From Hoeflea algicola (GTDB lineage: Bacteria > Pseudomonadota > Alphaproteobacteria > Rhizobiales > Rhizobiaceae), in NCBI RefSeq assembly GCF_026619415.1, contig NZ_JAOVZR010000001.1, positions 1,550,001-1,614,000 on the forward strand: a stretch of 64,000 nucleotides of DNA. Reading direction: 5' to 3'. Under the pieces are notes generated by a model. It was not told where the DNA came from and ran no database searches. It was given only the letters and a program-made list of their open reading frames with translations. Positions 61,566-64,000 of this stretch are shown here, piece after piece. Position numbers and translations under genes: made by a program. Position 1 is the first letter of the stretch. Each line of letters begins with the position of its first letter.

Positions 61566-61664
61566 TCATGTCCGGTCACGCGAGCAGGTTTTCCAACCCA
61601 CGAACCCGCCAACCAGGAATGCACACAAAAGCCAGAACCACATATGCATGAACACGTAGGCCAT
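61566..61664 (-). CDS. 32-aa membrane microprotein
   Basis: A short gene encoding 32 residues with one Trp/Phe-rich membrane helix (MWFWLLCAFLVGGFVGW) and a cysteine-containing basic end (KTCSRDRT). It has an unusually strong ribosome-binding site, GGAGGAGGAG, 3 bp before ATG 61664. It lies between the OmpA-like gene (27 bp upstream) and the HhH membrane gene, all on the minus strand. Its helix resembles the membrane anchor of the next protein (GCLAGCWLKR). Function unknown. Confidence 0.7.
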   Translation of the reverse strand: MAYVFMHMWFWLLCAFLVGGFVGWKTCSRDRT

Positions 61665-61691
61665 CGTCTCCTCCTCCGGGGCAAAGCCCCA

Positions 61692-63458
61692 TTATTTCAG
61701 CACTTGAAACTCAATACGGCGATTTGCCGCCTTGCCCGTGCTGGTACCATTTTCTGCCACCGGCCGGTCTTCACCATAGCCGATCGCCGACAGCCGGTCG
61801 GCTTCCACGCCGGTAGCAACCAGAAAATCGACAACCGAGGTCGCGCGTCGATTGGAAAGGTCCAGATTGGCGTCCTCCGCGCCGTCTGAATCCGTATGCC
61901 CGGAAATCTCCAGCCGGATGTTTCCACATTGATTGGCAACGAACGCGATGCGGTCAAGGAAGCCAAGGGAATGGAGTTGAATATTTGCTTGTGCACTATC
62001 AAACAGCACGGAATTCGCGCCGGTCACCAGGTCCAGCCGTTGCTGACAGGACGCCGGCTCCAGCACATCCACAGGCACCGGCCGCACCGCCACCTGCGTA
62101 TCGGCTTCATAGCCCTCCGGCAGATCCTCAGCCATTGTCCGTTCAATGGCCAGCAGCGCCGCTGGGTTGAGGGCGTCTCCCTGTAACGTCAGCTTCCGGT
62201 CGACCAACCGAACCTCAGCATCATCAAGCCGGCTGAGCGCCTGCAAGGCTACCAATGCTGCCGCATCAAACCCTTCCGGGGCACCACCGGCAGTCTTTTG
62301 CCGATCATCAATCGCCAGCGTTCCAAATTTCAGCCCGGCTGTCTCCGCAAGTCGCGCCCGGATAGCCCCGCCTGGAACAAATCCCTGCAAAACGAGCCCT
62401 GCGTCAGATACGCTGGCCGACCATTCGAAGGGCGAGATCGCTGCTATGCCGATATCGGCGGTGCCAAGCACCAGCCCGCTGTCAAAACCGGCATCGAGAA
62501 GCTGCTGAACCTCGCGGAATTCATCGCCATTGGCGGCCTGCCCGGACAAATCCAGCACATTGCCACTGATCGAAGCCTGCCCTTCTACCAGATGCGATAG
62601 AACCGACATGGCTTCTTTCGAGGCCGCAAGCCAGTCGACACGGTCAGGCACGCCAGTTGCAAGCAGCATTTCGTCGACAAGTGGCACACCCGGTTTGGCC
62701 AGCCCGGCCGCATCGGCAATTTGCTGGCGGATTGCCAGGCTCGGCGCGTAGCCCCCCAATGTGATGCAGTCTGCATCAATTTTGGCCTTCCAGCCATAGC
62801 CATCGGACACCGCCGCAGGTGTGATTTCCACATCACCGAGAATCCCACCCGCAGGTAGCGGTTCGGAAAGGGCGGTCAATGCGGCCTCATGATCTTCAGG
62901 ATTGAGCGCCTGCCCGCTCACATTGACGACAGTATCTGTGATTTCCACAGCCCCGGTGGAAAACCAGGAAAATGCCGCAAGCCCGAAATCGGCCAATTCC
63001 GTCAACTGCGCGGGCGCGCCGCGCGCCAGTTTCATCTGATCCAGCAATGCAATTCCTGGAAGCATGGCGGTCAGATCGGCAATTACCTGTTTGCGTGTTG
63101 TCTCGTTGGGTACGAAACCGCTCAACGTTACGCCGCTTTCGGTTTTTGCAGCCGACAGACGATAGGGCGACTGCACCGGCAACAAGCCTGATGCGTTCTC
63201 CACCACGCGCACACCGTAAAGATTTTGGGTAATTTCGAGCACTTTGGCGCGGCTTGGCTCGTCGGGTGCCAGGCCGGTGAGCCTGAGATCGCGCCCGCGC
63301 ACCGAAACTTGAACCCATCCCTGATGGGGTTCCAGTGCCAGGAGCGCGCGCTTTCTGAGATCGGCTTCAATGGTATCGGCGCGAAACCACATCGCCAGAG
63401 CGGTCAGACACGCGACCGTCGCCAGCCCCGGCCAGATCCAGGATTTCCAGTTGACCAT
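61692..63458 (-). CDS. OmpA-family protein with BON-like repeats
   Basis: A 588-aa protein with an N-terminal membrane anchor (WIWPGLATVACLTALAMWF), several beta-rich BON-like repeats (for example VSVRGRDLRLTGLAPDEPS, VTLSGFVPNETTR, LVLQGFVPGGAIR) and a C-terminal OmpA peptidoglycan-binding domain (EISGHTDSDGAEDANLDLSN, GYGEDRPVAENGTSTGKAAN). It would span the periplasm and tether to the cell wall. ATG 63458 has GGAG upstream. It heads the OmpA-microprotein-HhH cluster. Confidence 0.85.
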   Translation of the reverse strand: MVNWKSWIWPGLATVACLTALAMWFRADTIEADLRKRALLALEPHQGWVQVSVRGRDLRLTGLAPDEPSRAKVLEITQNLYGVRVVENASGLLPVQSPYRLSAAKTESGVTLSGFVPNETTRKQVIADLTAMLPGIALLDQMKLARGAPAQLTELADFGLAAFSWFSTGAVEITDTVVNVSGQALNPEDHEAALTALSEPLPAGGILGDVEITPAAVSDGYGWKAKIDADCITLGGYAPSLAIRQQIADAAGLAKPGVPLVDEMLLATGVPDRVDWLAASKEAMSVLSHLVEGQASISGNVLDLSGQAANGDEFREVQQLLDAGFDSGLVLGTADIGIAAISPFEWSASVSDAGLVLQGFVPGGAIRARLAETAGLKFGTLAIDDRQKTAGGAPEGFDAAALVALQALSRLDDAEVRLVDRKLTLQGDALNPAALLAIERTMAEDLPEGYEADTQVAVRPVPVDVLEPASCQQRLDLVTGANSVLFDSAQANIQLHSLGFLDRIAFVANQCGNIRLEISGHTDSDGAEDANLDLSNRRATSVVDFLVATGVEADRLSAIGYGEDRPVAENGTSTGKAANRRIEFQVLK

Positions 63459-63579
63459 GATGTCTCCGCCAAGAATTCGTCATGGGCGAACCTAGCATCG
63501 CACATCCGGCTTGGCCAAGCCAAAAGCCGGAAGGGGCGGAGAACGGTGGCTACGGGCATAGCATTGCCGGAACAAGGAC

Positions 63580-63610
63580 AAAAAAACCCGGCAGCCTAGG
63601 CTGCCGGGTT
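63580..63610 (-). terminator. Rho-independent terminator of the porin gene
   Basis: A perfect 12-bp inverted repeat, AACCCGGCAGCC and GGCTGCCGGGTT, around TA, followed on the minus strand by seven T. It lies 24 bp after the porin stop codon at 63635 and before the OmpA-like gene, so the porin is transcribed separately. Confidence 0.9.
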
Positions 63611-63634
63611 CTATCAGATCAAACCGAGGTTTGA

Positions 63635-64000
63635 TTAGAACGAGCGCTGCACGCGGAGCATGGCGCCGAAGTCGCCGTCGGTGCCTGCGACACCGCTGTC
63701 AGCATAGACCAGTTCCGGGGTGATCACGAGACCAGGGACCAGCGTGTAGTTGACGTTACCAACAATCGACCAAGCGTCGGAGTTAGCAGCAATGTTGCTT
63801 TCGATCCACTGACCCTGAAGGTTGATGGTTGCCTTTTCAGACACCTTCAGCGAACCACCGCCGATAACCGACCATGTTTCGTCGGTGCGGGCGCCGTTTG
63901 CCCAAGTGGTGTAACCCGAAGAGTTTTCACCATACATGACCATTGCGAAGACCGAAGCCATGTCGTTGATGGCTACGTCGGCGCGGAGCTTGGCAGCCCA
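63635..64000 (-). CDS. Porin, C-terminal part (partial)
   Basis: The last 121 residues of an outer-membrane porin; the start lies beyond the window edge. Alternating beta-strand sequence (WSVIGGGSLKVSEKATINLQ, LVITPELVYADSGV) and the final phenylalanine (LRVQRSF) are typical of outer-membrane barrels, here the rhizobial porin family (Omp2/RopA-like). A strong terminator follows. Confidence 0.85.
   Translation of the reverse strand, partial: WAAKLRADVAINDMASVFAMVMYGENSSGYTTWANGARTDETWSVIGGGSLKVSEKATINLQGQWIESNIAANSDAWSIVGNVNYTLVPGLVITPELVYADSGVAGTDGDFGAMLRVQRSF

Overview
This 64 kb window is ordinary chromosomal DNA of a GC-rich alphaproteobacterium, almost certainly of the Hyphomicrobiales (Rhizobiales) and probably close to Rhizobiaceae/Hoeflea. 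The evidence is the gene content and order (dnaB, alr, radA, cvpA, purF; pssA-psd; nadA-nadB-nadC with an NrtR-type NAD regulator; dapA-smpB; rpoZ-rsh-acpS-lepB-rnc-era-recO), the family-level protein similarities and the porin at the right edge. I recognised no tRNA, rRNA, prophage, insertion sequence or CRISPR array.

Layout. 0.2-9.5 kb (+): replicative helicase, alanine racemase (frameshifted), RadA, CvpA, PurF, a short-chain dehydrogenase and an Aas-like acyl-ACP synthetase. 9.6-16 kb (-): phosphatidylserine synthase and decarboxylase, an ArsR-type sensor with an Atm1-type exporter, and a LysM protein (frameshifted). 16-28 kb: LOG-family hydrolase, RarD permease, an operon of DUF559 - GFA - 39-aa protein - proline iminopeptidase - citramalate synthase, two copies of a palindromic repeat, cysS, YedK-LysE, and a DevBCA-type ABC exporter. 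28-34.5 kb (+): Nudix hydrolase, DUF3179, TIGR02301 and two uncharacterised proteins, then YgfZ, an HD-domain hydrolase, a tyrosine phosphatase and NrtR. 34.6-46 kb: SDR/AraC divergent pair, EamA permease, nadCBA behind a perfect palindrome, DUF2339, MFS transporter. 46-54 kb (-): a large housekeeping run (thioesterase, recO, era, rnc, lepB, acpS, DUF2062, rsh, rpoZ). 54-64 kb: NYN protein and family-5 uracil-DNA glycosylase, smpB-dapA, a lytic transglycosylase, an alpha/beta hydrolase, an envelope cluster (HhH membrane protein, 32-aa microprotein, OmpA-like protein) and the 3' end of a porin gene.

How the parts connect. Phospholipid head-group synthesis (pssA, psd) lies beside an Aas-like gene. 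NrtR at 34 kb and the palindrome overlapping the nadA promoter at 41.1 kb look like regulator and target. ArsR, its putative operator and the Atm1 exporter look like a small metal or xenobiotic response unit.

Caution. Four genes (alr, the LysM gene, a secreted-protein gene before ygfZ, and a PaaI thioesterase) are broken by shifts that look like small indels, and rnc-era is read as one continuous frame. With conserved sequence on both sides of each break, either recent decay or consensus errors in the assembly could explain this. I found no clearly new multi-gene system. The best leads are the DUF559/palindromic-repeat pair, the clamp-binding-like tail on YedK, the NAD operator, and the OmpA/microprotein/HhH envelope cluster.
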